Assembly (NCBI RefSeq): GCF_945859705.1
Contig: NC_079134.1
Location: 122,698,620 to 122,762,619 of the forward strand
Length of the DNA stretch: 64,000 nucleotides
Reading direction: 5' to 3'
Source: Episyrphus balteatus
Lineage: Eukaryota > Arthropoda > Insecta > Diptera > Syrphidae
The translations under genes were made by a program, and so were the position numbers. Numbering within the stretch: position 1 is the stretch's first letter; every line of letters begins with the position of its first letter. The notes under the pieces were generated by a model. That model saw nothing but the letters and a program-made list of their open reading frames with translations, was not told where the DNA came from and searched no databases. This document shows, in pieces, positions 35,094 to 48,243 of this stretch.

Positions 35094-35100
35094 ATTTATA
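35094..35100 (-). promoter_or_regulatory. TATA box of ACE-like A
   Basis: TATAAAT on the minus strand lies 56-62 bases upstream of the ATG. ACE-like B has the same box at the same distance (43394-43400), which supports both. Confidence 0.6.
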
Positions 35101-35517
35101 GCTTATTTTTCTGTTATTCATATCTCTAATTTGAATGCCAGCTTGCACAGAAAAAAAAAATAATAAGTAAATATTGTTCTTTCAAAGATAATAATAATTC
35201 AAAATATTGCGGCTTAACCGCAATCTCTAAAAGCTTATCGAGCTTTGAAATGACCCGAATGTGTTTTTGGAAATTGATAAGAGGTGGGTGCTAAACAGGC
35301 TTTTTTAAAACAAAAAAAAAACAATGTTTTATTGAATTGAAATTGTAATATTTTTCGATCTAACTTTGGAAACTTTTATAATTTTTTGAAAACTGCACTA
35401 ACAGGGCAAGTTTCTAAAATGTTACACCATCATTGTCACAACATACAAATGTTTTTAGCCGTGTTGCTCTGAAAGAAGAGTAAGAAATTGAGTTTTTATA
35501 AAACTTGGAACTGTTAA
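35101..35517. other. Intergenic, no gene recognised
   Basis: This is AT-rich sequence upstream of ACE-like A. Nothing beyond possible promoter elements is visible. Confidence 0.4.
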
Positions 35518-36837
35518 CACTGTGATAGTTCAAAAAACCGACAGAGGGCTCTTATGTCTACTAAAGATAATTCGAGTATGCTGAACACGATGGCGTTCTT
35601 AGTTTTTCTGGATTAGGTCAAATAAGAAAGATTTTTGCGTTTGAAATTTTGTTTGCACATGCCAAAACTGAGGGTATAAAACACCATATATTTTCCAATT
35701 TTTGATTTTTTATCGATGAAAAATGATGGAAAATCTATTTTTTCGCAAGTATTATTCGTAAAAGAAGTTATTTGAAAAAAAAAAATCTGCCGAATGACAT
35801 TTTTAATCATTTTTTTATGGCAAAAAAACGTCGATTTTTCTTCAATTTTTCTTACATTTTTTAACTATAAAGGTACAAATGTATGCGAAAACTCAACATT
35901 TTTTTGTACACACCTTGTATGTGTTAGTACTCTGGAATATTATACATATGTAGATGTAGATATTTAATTAAAAAATCAGGCATGGTATCAATATTTTTAT
36001 TTAATTTTTGTTTAAATTCAAAAAATCATTTTTCTTTCAATTTGTTTTAAAATTAAAACATATTTACTATTACTTCCATCTGCATTATATGAGCTTACAT
36101 ACACAACACATAATATATTTGTCACAGTCCCCGTTTAACTGAAGAAAATATTTAAAGATCAGAAACGTGTTTCAGATAAGCGGGTTTTTCTCTTAAGAGG
36201 GTTTCTCTTAAGCGGGTTTTTATGCTACTTGAGCCCATGGGCGTTTTGCCCCCACTTCTCCTACATATGTATTGCATTTAAACTTTTTGTAATTTTTTTA
36301 TTTTATAAACTTAAAAATTAAAAAAAAAACAGTGTTTTACTGCTACTTTTTCACTCTTAAGCTTAACCAATATTGTAGATAGGTAGGAACTGCCTATTCG
36401 TATTTGTAAACAAAGCCATATTCTATCCTGAAATACAACATCAAATCGTTGCCACCGAGTGCTCCATTTAAATTTAAGTAATACGAAAAATATTAGAAAA
36501 ATTGAAGAAAAATCGACGTTTTTTTGCCATAAAATAATGATTTAAAATGTCATTCGGCAGATTTTTTTTTCAAATAACTTCTTTTACGAATAATACTTGC
36601 GAAAAAATAGATTTTCCATCATTTTTCATCGATAAAAAATCAAAAATTGGAAAATATATGGTGTTTTATACCCTCAGTTTTGGCATGTGCAAACAAAATT
36701 TCAAATGCAAAAATCTTTCTTATTTGACCTAATCCAGAAAAACTAAGAACGCCATCGTGTTCAGCATACTCGAATTATCTTTAGTAGATATGAGAGCCCT
36801 CTGTCGGAAAAAAAAAGTTCCATTTTCGAACACAGTG
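35518..36837. mobile_element. Inverted-repeat element with CACTGTG ends
   Basis: Arms 35518-35852 and 36494-36833 are near-perfect reverse complements, apart from about 20 bases next to the ends. They contain CCGACAGAGGGCTCT and GTCATTCGGCAGATTTTTTT or complements. The ends are CACTGTG (35518) and CACAGTG (36831-36837). I could not see an unambiguous target duplication (GTTAA on the left, AATTA on the right). The 640-bp centre has no coding sequence. Confidence 0.7.
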
Positions 36838-37569
36838 AATTAATTTGCAGCGAAATGGTTGGCGTTTAAATTAAAAAATTTGATGAGTTACTTGTTTCTA
36901 ATTTATTATCAATAATTTAGTGAAAAAATTTTAAAGAACAAAAATCAATTATGAGCGGAGGAAGCAAAATACTCTTGCAAAGTAGGGAATTTTCAAAATT
37001 TCACAAGAACTGCAATTACTCGAAAATCGTTAGGATTTGCAATGAACATCAAGTTACCAAATTCTGAATGCACTTAAGTTTACCTATCAGCATATTTCGT
37101 TTGAACCATTAATTTTGGGACACCCTGGACTTGAAGTTCAAAAACTTCAAAATATTTTTTCAAAAGTTATTTCGCTTTTTAATAAAATTACACGATGTAA
37201 CACTCAAAATATACGCGGGTGGAGACCTATCAGGTTATGTAGAGCTAGTCGCACGAAACGGTATTTGAAAATTTCCTAACACAACCAAAATCTGGAGTTA
37301 CGGGCAAAAAAACGGTTTTTTTGACCTTAACCCATTGAAAAAATTCTAGCTTCGACAATTTTTTTTACCCATTTTCGATTTTTTTACAGTTTCTGATAGA
37401 AGATAAATATAAATATCGATTTCAAAGTTAAAAATAGGCGAAAAAAAATTTTTTAAAACTCATTTTATACTATTTTTGTCCAGACTGTGAACTTTAGTAA
37501 AAAAAAATTACTCACACAGAAAACTGCCCCAATTGATTCCTGAAAGAACAGTGAAAACTATATGTTTCT

Positions 37570-39290
37570 ATGTCTTATAGTTTTTGGAAAACGCGAATCG
37601 CTCTATATCTCCAAAACTATTTATCCTAGAGAAATGATTATCAGACCAAAGTTCCTGGAAATTTAATTATCTTTTTCTTTGTAATACATTATTTTTCTGA
37701 GCGGGCAATGGTTTTGAGGTTATGTTGTTTTAATTTATTTTTTTTTTGGTTTTTTTAAGATTTTATCATTCCCGGTATTAGTTACATAAATTTTTAAACA
37801 GTTAAAGTTATAGACCATCAAATTTCCAATAATTTGGTATAGTCTGGTAGTCTAAGTACACGAAAGTTAGTAAAAAAACAGACATTTTGTAGAAAGACAT
37901 ATAGGGAGGCTGATTTTTTCAAATCTGAAAGAGGAGTATTAGAAAAGTTTTAGTTCTGGTTCTTGGAACGCCGAGCACCTGGTGAAATCCGCCATTTTGA
38001 AAAACGTGAATTGGTATAGGTATACCTGCTACACTATTGACTTGACCGAATAAGTTACTTAACCAAAGTTGAAGGTAATATGAATATCTGTTCTTGTACA
38101 TGCACTGTTTTTCAGCGAGGACAACACTTTTGAGGTTATGTTGTTTCTTTTTTTAATTTTTTTATTTTTCACGGTCTCTATGATAGAAAAATAATTTTTT
38201 AGCATCATAAAAGTTGGATGTTTGACTTAAAAGTCAAAATATGTGTACCACAACATTCTACGGTTTACCATAGCCCACCTTAATAACTAACTTCCTCTCA
38301 TATCATATGTTTCTTGTTCTTACATTACGTACACGATTAAGTATTTTAGGTATGAACCTTATGCAAAAGCATATTAGTATATTTTTAGAAAATATTGAAA
38401 GGGATTGATCTTAAAATTCCGTATCTTTGGTTTGAAAAATCACATAATCTTCAAAAGTATACCAAATTAATGGAATATTGATGTTCTACAACTTTAATCA
38501 GAGAGAAAAATAAAAAAAAAAAACCGAAAAAATATAAAATTAAACAACATAACCTTAAAAGTGTTGTCCTCGCAGAAAAACAATGAATGTACAAGAAAAG
38601 ATATTTATATTACCTACAACTTTGGTTGATTAACTTATTCGGTCAAGCCAATAGTTTAGTAGATATAGACCAATTCACGTTTTTCAAAATGGCGGCTTTC
38701 GCCACGGAGTTGGTGTCCCGAGAACCAGGACTTAAGCTTTTCTAATACCCTTATTTCAGATTTGAAAAAATCAGACTCCCTATATTTCGTTTCTTAAAAT
38801 GCCTGTTTTATTTACTAACTTTCCTGTACTTAGACTACAGTTTTCAGATCAATAACTTTCGACTCATACATCGCATGACTTTTAAAAATATACCAAATTA
38901 TTGGAAATTTGATGGTCTATAACTTGTACTGTATATAAAATTATGTTACTATTACCGAGAATGATAAAATCTTAAAAAAAAAGGAAACAAAATAAATTAA
39001 AACAACATAACCTCAAAACTATTGCCCGCTCAGAAAAATAATGTATTACAAAGAAAAAGATAATTAAATTTCCAGGAACTTTGGTCTGATAATCATTTCT
39101 CTAGGATAAATAGTTTTGGAGATATAGAGCGATTCGCGTTTTCCAAAATGGCGGATTTCGCCAGGGGGGTGGCGTCCCGAAAACCAGGACTTAAGCTTTT
39201 CTAATATCCCTCTTTCAGATTTGAAAAATTCAGCCGTCCTATATTTCGTTCCACAATATGCTTGTTTTTTTACTAACTTTCCTGTACTAT
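37570..39290. repeat. Complex palindromic repeat with ATGGCGGATTTCGCC modules
   Basis: The outer arms are about 37576-37760 and 38990-39150 (GCGAATCGCTCTATATCTCC and complement; GAGCGGGCAATGGTTTTGAG and complement). Inside are further arms, 37790-38160 and 38520-38930. A module around AAAATGGCGG, CCAGGACTTAAGCTTTTCTA and TATTTCGTT occurs near 38690 and 39145, with a complement near 37910-38000. It looks like a foldback element that has duplicated its inner module. It encodes no protein. Confidence 0.65.
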
Positions 39291-40796
39291 AAATTATTCT
39301 ATCACAGTACAAAATATTAAGATAATTTTCTGAAAACTTTTTGTTTTATTTACAATTGAGGATATGAGAACGATAGTATTGTAAACTATTTTTTTTTTTT
39401 TTTTTTCAAAAATGAGTTTTACATAAAAATGGGTCTTTTAATATAACTATTTTAATACAAAAATAGATTTATGCAGCTAGATACACTAAAAAAAAGTGTT
39501 GTTTTAAAAAAACCCTGTATCTGAAATCTCTCGTAGCTTAAAACTGAATTTTATGGCTTACGCTACTATTGTTCTCATAGCCTCAATTAACATCGATTGT
39601 TTTTGTTGGACCACCATTTACACCTATCATAAAATTGACGGACTGCTAGTAGCAAAAAGACAAGGAAGCAACTATGGCCATGGCCAATACTTTGCAGCGT
39701 TGTTGAGGTCTATTGAGGAAATAGCAAACCATCAAATGTTAATACTTTTCTCTATCCCTTTATAAAGACATTAAGAAAAATAAGGAACTCGGGGCCCAAT
39801 TCCGCAAGAGTGAGTTTTTCTGTACACGTTTTTTCGTGTACACAGAGGAATTCACACTTGCGGGATTAGGTCACTGGTTTCGTGTTCCAAAGAACAACTT
39901 ATTTTATTCAAGTGCAAACATTTATTTTCGAGTCGCGCTCTGGCAAATTTCCTTAGATACATGCATGCTTGTGAGTTATGAAAACTACGTAATGAAAAAT
40001 TTTCCTTAAGATAACTATAAATCAAATCACTGTCATTACAACTAAGAAATAAAAAAAAAAGAAAAAAAGTCATATATGTGAAATTCACACGTGGTAGAAG
40101 TGAAACCTTAAAAAAAAATTTTCTTGCAAGAAAAAATAAAAAATCTACCTATTTTTTATTCTATCTCCTTTAAATACATGTTTTTTATATGACAACCTAT
40201 ATTTATATCATCTGAAAGCTTATTGTTTTAGCTCAAAATATTTATACCGTCCATGTCTATACAACATCTACAAAAAGAGCTTATTTTTTTCAAACCAAAT
40301 CACTTTTCCTCAAAAAAGCAAAAAAATCAATCTTTTTTCTTTTTTAACACCATTAAATATATTTTTTTAAATGACATCCTATAATTAATTCTATATGATC
40401 TGAAAGGTTATTTCACCATAGAAGCTACATATATTTCGTTTTGATGAGTCGAAAACATATACGCTTTTAAATATTTTACCACTCTACATATATCATTTTC
40501 ACTAAGTCTTAGAAACAACAAACAAAATTTTAACTTTAAAGGGCTAATGTAATATTGTTATCCTACAGATCATAACACATATTGACGCCAGTTTTCTCAT
40601 CTGTTTGGCTAAATTGAAACACCTTAGATAAAAAAAATAAAACTATCGAATTTTATATTGAAAGTATTTTTATTTCGATTTAATAAATATTCCAGTCGAT
40701 CGGGCACATTAACTCGAACCTGTTTTTGATTTGCACCGATTTTTCAGAAATCATTTCACAACTGTAAAGAAATAAATAGATTTTTTTCATTATATT
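39291..40796. other. Intergenic region, no gene recognised
   Basis: The sequence is AT-rich. A 70-codon frame at 39553-39765 has no recognisable similarity or splice context. A small palindrome, TGTACACGTTTTTTCGTGTACA, lies near 39821. A possible poly-A signal for ACE-like B is at 40669-40674 (complement of AATAAA). Confidence 0.4.
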
Positions 40797-43334
40797 TTAT
40801 GTTGGAACAGTATTTTTGAAATTACTTTTTGTTGAAGGAGTCCATCCAGTTTTTGTTCCTGATGCACGGTTTTTTTCCTTCAGCCATTCATGCAATGGCT
40901 CATAGTATTTTAATAGTGAGTCAGCAGACATTGGTGCGATATCTGCAGCAATTTGTCCAATAGCTAATCTCCAAGTTGTTGTTGAACCCACTTTCATAAT
41001 TTTTCTAAATTATTAAATAAAATTGATTATGAAATATGTATCTACAGCAAAAAATATTTCAGGCCGAGAAACAAATTATAAAGTTCTTTGTAGTGAGCCA
41101 AGCTTCAAGTGTTTCTTTTGTTTTATTTGATTTCTTACTTCATAGTAGTTCCTACATCCTTGCTGCCATAAAAGTCACATGCATGAAGTGGTTTGTTTGG
41201 GTCATTTGGAACATATCCGCCACTTTTCAAACAAAACGATTCGTACATTTTGTATCCCAAGATCTCTGAGACGAATTTTCTGAAAAAAAATAAAGCAATT
41301 TTGTTATTAAAATAATGTAGTTCAAAAAACCTTACAAATAAATGCTCATTTCTATAGTGTTTGTTAAGCTTTTGGGCATCGCCGAACCAAATCAGGTCTA
41401 AACCTGAGTAAGATACATGTAGATAAAGTAGAGAATCACTCCATGTAACTCTACATGTTTTTTTTAGATAAAAGCCAATACCCATTCAGAGACCGGATAA
41501 TTCCGTGTTGTCGATCAAATATTGGTAAGACGATACGCTGGATATCATCAATGATCCTACAAAATTAGCGAACTAAGCTAATTCGAGTCTTACCTTGTTT
41601 GATGGTTCTGAGCAAGATCATCAAAGAACTTATAAGAAAAGTCAATGGACTTCACATTTCTGTCAACTGGGGGCTCAATACCAGCATATTCATCCATAAG
41701 CTTCCAGTAATGTTGATTAATAAGCTGAATAGGAACTTGTCCCTCCAAGACATCAAGAACAACTTTAGTATTTACAAAATATTGAGCAATATTAAATATC
41801 GTATGAACACCCTGTAAATTAAAATGAAATTTACTATCAAAACAAAAGAAAAATGAAATAAAAGTCTTACCATTCTAAATAAACGATTCATTGAAAGTTC
41901 ATTTGTGTAGTTGAAATTATTTAAAATCTCAGCTCGATTCATATGAGTTGGCGTTGAAGCTGAAAGAATAACAGCTTCACCCAATGGATATTCCAAGTCA
42001 AATGATGGGAAGAAGTAATATGGAAGATCTTTCTTTTCCATGGCATAGTAAATTCGACCAAGATTGCCATGGGTTTGAAGGAAACGCTTAAATGTTGAAG
42101 TCTGGCAATATTTCATGTATACCCTTGGAGTCTTGTCAAAAATATCAGCCTTACAGTCTTTTCCAGCGTACATTTGAGGAATTTCCTTGAAACGTTCCTT
42201 TTTGATTGAACTAACAAATAATAACGAACAGTTAAGAAATGCTTTTATAAATGAAATCAAACATACTCTGGGATTGCATCAAAACCAAGTGATTTATAAA
42301 AATTTTCAGCATGTTCGAGGATTTTTTCAATATCGAATCCTTGAGACTCAAGTCCTTCCTTCAAATTTGGTAATCTTTGTCTTGGAAATGAATCACTGAG
42401 GACACCTTGTTTCTTCCAGGCTTGAAGCAGAACTTGTTCCATAAGATGATCTGGAATAGGTCCTTCTTCCTTAATAACATTTGATCCATACTTCAAGGAT
42501 AATTCTCGTCGAATATATGCGTGGAAATTCAAATAAAATGGCTTGAGTTCTTGCATTGCTGACTCCATTTCAGCAAAAAAGTCTAAGTCATCAGAACTTC
42601 TGAACCAAAAACGTCTTACAGATACACCTTTAATTTGCCATAATAAAACTCTTGATACTACTTATAAAACTCTTAATACTTACCATTTAAGTATGCAGCT
42701 TTTCTAAATAGTTCGACAAGAGTATTGAGGTGAACATTTTCCATACTTCCTTGCTTTTGACGCAATTCCTTCCAATAATACAGCAACTCATTTGGATCCA
42801 AGCTGTTGGTGAAAACCTTTCTTATATCTGGCAAATATGCCATATTGCACTTTCTCCTGTGAGTGTAGTTGCAAATGTCCTTGTCGGTAGCAATTTTCTG
42901 CAATGCAACCAAAGAAGTTGACAAACTAGTGAAAAAGTCCTCCTCCAAAACAAACAAATCAGCCGATCGAAGTTTTTGAATACCCTTGATTACATTCGGA
43001 TTTTGAAATTGATAAGTTTTGTATTTTTTAGCCTCTTTGGAAATTTCCAACATTAAAGTTGCAATTTTTTGGGACATTCCTTGATCGTCTAAGGCAGCGA
43101 AGAAGAGCTTGTCATCGATGTTGTAGGTGATGTTGGAGATTTCATCATAAAGTCGATAAAGCCTGATACTGGAGTCTCGTAAGAATATTTCAGCATCTTT
43201 TTCAGAGTTGTAAATTGCCGAGGTTACCTTAGAATTTGTTTTAAAAAATTAGTTTAAGTAGATCTACACAATAAAAAAGAACTTACGCTAAAGCAGAAGC
43301 TTGCGATTAGAAGAACACAAAACCGCCAGTTCAT
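40797..43334 (-). CDS. Ance-like: ACE-like secreted pseudo-peptidase B (7 exons, 619 aa)
   Basis: This is the closest paralogue of copy A, head-to-tail with it. Exons are 43287-43334, 42684-43227, 42267-42627, 41871-42210, 41594-41811, 41139-41279 and 40797-41004; the frame is continuous and introns are GT-AG. A 16-residue signal peptide (MNWRFCVLLIASFCFS) is encoded by exon 1. HEMGH is replaced by GNLGR (366-370) and the downstream Glu ligand by Tyr in EYPLGEA, so the protein should lack zinc and peptidase activity. Conserved M2 landmarks such as QHYWKLMDEYAGIEPPVDR and LHACDFYGSKDVG are intact, so the fold is probably kept. Exon lengths match copy A exactly except exon 4 (six bases shorter) and the 3' end, where B has no final intron and ends in KNTVPT. 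A TATAAAT box is at 43394-43400. Confidence 0.94.
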
Positions 43335-44435
43335 GATGGTTGGTCTTGGTATTTCTAAATGTCATCTAAATGGATGGAACCGAAAGTTCTCATATTTATA
43401 GAATTTTTTTTTTGGTTTCTTCAAATTTAATTGTTGTTGTCAAAAAGTTTGATAAGAAAAATAATATACTCGTTTTGAAGTTAAAGAATAAAATACAAGT
43501 TCATTTCGGCGGACTCAAAGAACCATTATTTAATTGTTTGTGGTTTTAATGTACGAATTCAAATTATAATACATAAATAGTTTTGACCTTCGATAAGCGA
43601 TTAGAGTTGATAAGACATAAAGAAAATATAAGAAACTTTAATGATTTATTTTTTTTAAATTTTGTGTGCATGCATTTTTTTTTTTTTGTTTAGAGCTGCC
43701 AGGGCTCACATTGCATATGGTGGTACAATTTATGATTCACCTGAATTAAAAAATTAAAGAAGCTTGGATGAAAGTACGAAGTGATATTCCTTAGTTTTTT
43801 TTAAATTTCCTTACTGCTTAATTGAAGGAAAAAAAAAACTTGTATTTAAACAATTAAGTGATGAGGCTTTATTTTACTCAATGGGTAATACATTGAACAA
43901 AAATCAATCTATCAATCCCATTCGAATTGATTCCAAATAATCGGAGACGGATTTAATCCCTTAGATGTGCAATTTAAAGAATCCAAAAAACGACGTTATT
44001 CTAAAAATTGAAGGATATGCAATAGAGTGGAGCGTTGTTGGACTTTTCTTTCAGATCACTGAGTGCAACTCATGGTTTATGCCTTGTGCTCTTCTAAATA
44101 TATGCTGATACTTTTTTTTTATTCGAAAATGGAAAAATAAAAATCGGGAAGCCTCTGAACATTGCTCGTATTTCACGAAAATAGATATTTTATGAGGCGT
44201 TAGAACCCATCTGAATTGATTTAATCTTTTTCATTTCACTACCAACTGCTCATAACTTATACTGAGTGGTCTCTAGAACCAGATCTGATCCCCTATTTTG
44301 AGTCGTTAATGGAAAAAACGAAATCGGGAAGGCTCCGAAAAATGCACATTTTCGCAAAAATTCAGATTTTTTTAAATTGTATAAAATCCCACCCACAACA
44401 AATTTCTTTTACAACTTGTTTGTGTTTGCTATATT
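43335..44435. other. Upstream region of ACE-like B
   Basis: The TATA box at 43394-43400 is the only regulatory element I can support. Two diverged direct segments near 44120-44170 and 44310-44360 share AATCGGGAAG(C/G)CTC(T/C)GAA and TGGAAAAA. Confidence 0.45.
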
Positions 44436-45235
44436 TGAATCGTTTATTTCAGAAACAGCATAAGTCCAAAAATTTTTTTTTTTTGAAATTTCTCATTTAT
44501 GTATAGTTATTCATCTTCTGAAAAAAAAAATTAAGTATGTCAGACCCCCCAAAATACGAAAACTGAAAGAAAAGGGCTCAAAATATATGGAAAATTTTCA
44601 CCCGGTGACAACATTTTTGACTGTTAAATACATGACTTTTTACCAGTTTTAAATTATTTTGGCAGCAATCTTGACACGCACCCCCTTTTGTTATATATCT
44701 ATAAAAAGGTAAAGAATTACTCTATCTATATCTATTAAATTCATTAAAATTGTACTCAGGATTCAAAAGTTATAGCCAGATTTCTGGTGGTGGCAGCATT
44801 TTTAGCTCTTGAAAAATATGACATTTTATCAGTTTTAAATTTTTTTGGCAAACATCATGACACGCAAGCCTTTAAGTTATACATCTATAAAAAGGTAAAG
44901 ATTTACTCTATCTACTGTTATTTAATTTATTAAAATCGAAAGTAGGGTTCAAAAGCTATAGCTAAATAAAAACAAAAGTTTTACCACAAAAATTTCGTTT
45001 ATTTCAGAAACGACATAAGTCCACCGACTTTAAAGGCTTAAAAACCCGCAAAGACCTAAAAAAAAGTTTATATTTTAAAGGTTTCTAAATGCATCTTAGG
45101 CTAGATTATAACTCGGCATACTCTAAATTTGAAGTGTTGTGGAATTTTAAGTAAAAAACAGTTTTTTGTTGCTCCTGAAAAGTTTATGCTCATGGACTTA
45201 TGTCGTTTCTGAAATAACGATTCATTTGTTAGAAC
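44436..45235. mobile_element. MITE, copy 1 (ends AATCGTTTATTTCAGAAAC)
   Basis: It is bounded by TCGTTTATTTCAGAAACAGC on the left and its complement (GTTTCTGAAATAACGATTC) on the right, with a third internal copy near 44996. Copy 2 at 47443-48243 is the same element in opposite orientation. The interior has the words AAACTGAAAGAAAAGGGCTC and TTGACACGCACCCCC but no transposase. Confidence 0.75.
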
Positions 45236-47442
45236 CTATTTGAACCTTATAAGCTATGGAGCACTCAAACTGAGAACTTTTCTGAAATAAGGACGTCGTT
45301 TATGGGGGATTTAAGAAAATGCTACTTTGACGTCCCCTGACTCATTTCAATAGAATTTTAAATACCGCAGACCTCGCGATACAACAAACCCTCTTGACAT
45401 GCTTGAAGGGAGTGGTTCCGCAGACCTCGCGATACAACAAACCCTCTTGACATGCTTGAAGGGAGTGGTTCCGAGAGCTATACCGATTAAGTAGGAGTGT
45501 GGCTCGAGAATTGTGGAGGTGATTTCCAAAACCCTCTATCTGACCTAAAGGTAGTTTTGAGTAAAATGCCAAAAACCTTTACTTCGTAATACAGAAGATA
45601 TAGAGCAAAATAATCTTTACGAAATTTTAATAAAATAAAAGTTTTCAAAATAAATATATCTTAAGTCTTTATATTGAAAATTCCTTATTAAAAAGTCGGT
45701 ATATCTGCTTTTGGAAGTATAATTGAATTATGTCTTCTTTTGGAAGAAAAACTATTACAAAAATCTTCTTTTGCAGGTAAAACCACGATTTTTTTTTAAT
45801 ATTTTGTAAATAAACCTTAATCAATATCAGTATTTTAGTTTATAACAAGAAACAAAAATACATTTTTATAAATGAAATTGAATTAAAATGCGTTTCTGGA
45901 TCGCACGTACTTGCTCTTGTAACTTGGAGTGTTTTTTTTTTTTTGTTATTTGAATAGCTCTATTTTTCATTTTTTTGTAAATGATAAGAAATAAAAGTCT
46001 GCAAATTTTGAAAAAAATTGGTACGAAATAAGCTAAAAAATAAGTCAATTTTCGCAAAAAACCACAACGCCATTTCCATTATCCAATTTTTTGAGAAAAA
46101 CCAAAAACACGGATTCTTAATATTTATTACTAAAACTCTTAAGTACACAAAATTTAATTAAAATCGTTAGACCGTTTAGTTCCTAGCACGGTGTACAGAT
46201 GGACGAACGGAACTAAGTGATGACGAAAACTACTTTTGTAACTCCTCCATCATCGTAATGTGGCATTTTATCATACGCAAAATTGATATTTTTTATACTG
46301 AAGAGGCCTTATTGGAAAGAACATTTTGTATAGGCCATTTTGGAAAAAACATTTGGTGTTCAATAGGCTGTTTTGGAAATAAAGTCGTTTTTTTACATTG
46401 AATTACTATCTATGTGTGCTGTTTAGAAAATTATTTTTGATTGAATCAGACGCGCGTTGAAAAGACCTTAAAATGACATGCATATCTCAGTTTCCGATTT
46501 TTTTCCGAAAGCTGGTTTTGGAAATCAGCTCCTCAATTGTTGGAGGAACTTAGTTCAGATATGAGACAACGGCATCGAAAAATTTGTATACCAGTTCCCC
46601 TACTTTTTCCCTTCAGGATCGTAGCAAAGGCATGACTTCGCGGCTGCCATGAGCCGGTTAATGATTTCACGGTGCATTATGGAGGTTGCGTTAAAGCTTC
46701 AAAACAAACTGATGTCGAAATAGAATAACTTTCCCACTCCTCAGGAATATGAAAAATGTACAATTGATAGGTCGCGAGTGGCGAGTGTATCTGTTTCGTT
46801 GAAAAAAGTGCTGTCTTTTTCACACAATCATCTGATTTTTTGGATTAAAAATTTGTAAAAAAAAAAGAAGTATCATAAGGATAAGGATTTTAGTAGACTT
46901 TTATGAGTATAATAGCGTTACTTTGGGGATATTATTTATCTATACTGCTTAGTACTTAAAGCTGCTTTTAACTAATTTTTCAATACAGCAAAAGTAGTTC
47001 AAAGTAGTTTTAAGTACTTAGCGTAGATAAATGTTACATAAGGACTATTAATATTAAGATCTTAAATTAATAAAAATACTTATATAACATAAATAAAAAC
47101 TAGTTGGCAGATCGATTTCTTTTATAAGCTATATCTCTGTCCATAGTTTTTACCAAATTAAATATATAAAATATTTTTTGGATTTCAACTAAATGCTCGT
47201 TTGCCATGTTTTTGCTTCCTAGAATTGCATGTGATCTCAAGGTCCAATTTCTTTGTATAATGGCCTGCTTTTGCTCTACTGTCCCACTCACACAAAAAGC
47301 AACAATACTTTGTATATCCTCCTTGCAATCCTGCTAGCATATCCAATCCACTACTTTAAAATCGGCACATATGTTCCAAAAAGAAGTTATCGTACTGAAT
47401 TCTATTGAAAAGGAACTTCATGTTTTCGTAAGTCTCTTTCAT
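45236..47442. other. Spacer between two inverted MITEs, with a tandem duplication
   Basis: A 57-bp unit beginning CCGCAGACCTCGCGATACAA is repeated twice in tandem at about 45365-45477. The rest is AT-rich. Open frames of about 60 codons near 45866-46148 and 47100-47291 have no recognisable similarity. Confidence 0.5.
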
Positions 47443-48243
47443 ATTTGAATCGTTTATTTCAGAAACAGCATAAGTCCATGAGTACTAACTTTTCAGGAGC
47501 AACAAAAAACTGTTTTTATGTTAAAACTCCACAACACTTCAAATTTAGAGTATGCCGAGTTATAATCTAGCTAAAGACGCATTTAAAAACCTTAAAAATA
47601 TAAACCTTTTTTTAAGTGTTAGTGGGTTTTTAAGCCTTTAAAGTCGCTGGACTTATGTCGTTTCTGAAATAAACGAATTTTTGTTAGTAAAACTTTTGTT
47701 TTCATCTAGCTATAGCTTTTGAACCCTGCTTCTGATTTTAATGAATAAAATAGCAGTAGATTGAGTCAATCCTTATCTCTTCATTGATGTATAATTTTTA
47801 AGCTTGCGTGTCATGATGGCTGCCAAAATAATTAAAAACTTGTAAAATGTCATATATTCAACAGTTTAAAACACTACCACCGCCAGAAATCTGGCTATAA
47901 CTTTTGAACCCTGAGTTCAATTTTAATGAATTTAATAGATATAGATAGAGTAATTCCTTACCTTTTTATAGATGTATAACAAAAGGGTGTGCGTGTCAAG
48001 ATTGCTGCCAAAATAACTTAAAACTGGTAAAAAGTCATGTATTTAGCAGTCAAAAATGTTGTCACCGTGTGAAATTTTTCCATATATTTTGAACACTTTT
48101 CTTTCAGTTTTCGAATTTGGGGGGGTCTGATATACTAAATTTTTTTTCCAGAAAATGAATAACTATACATAAATGAGAAATCTCCAAAAAAAAAAATTTT
48201 GGGAAAAATGGACTTATGCTGTTTCTGAAATAAACGATTCATT
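47443..48243. mobile_element. MITE, copy 2, inverted relative to copy 1
   Basis: It is the reverse complement of 44436-45235 over its whole length with modest divergence. It has the same three copies of the TCGTTTATTTCAGAAAC end motif (47449 forward, about 47655 and 48215 reversed). Together the two copies could pair as an 800-bp inverted repeat across 2.2 kb. Confidence 0.75.

Noticed and set aside
35518..36837. A second Transib-like element, because of the CACAGTG word at its right end
   Set aside because: Read inward, the ends are CACTGTG, not CACAGTG, and there is no 5-bp duplication or transposase.
39553..39765. A 70-codon frame as a small gene
   Set aside because: No splice structure, promoter or similarity that I can support; too short to distinguish from chance.
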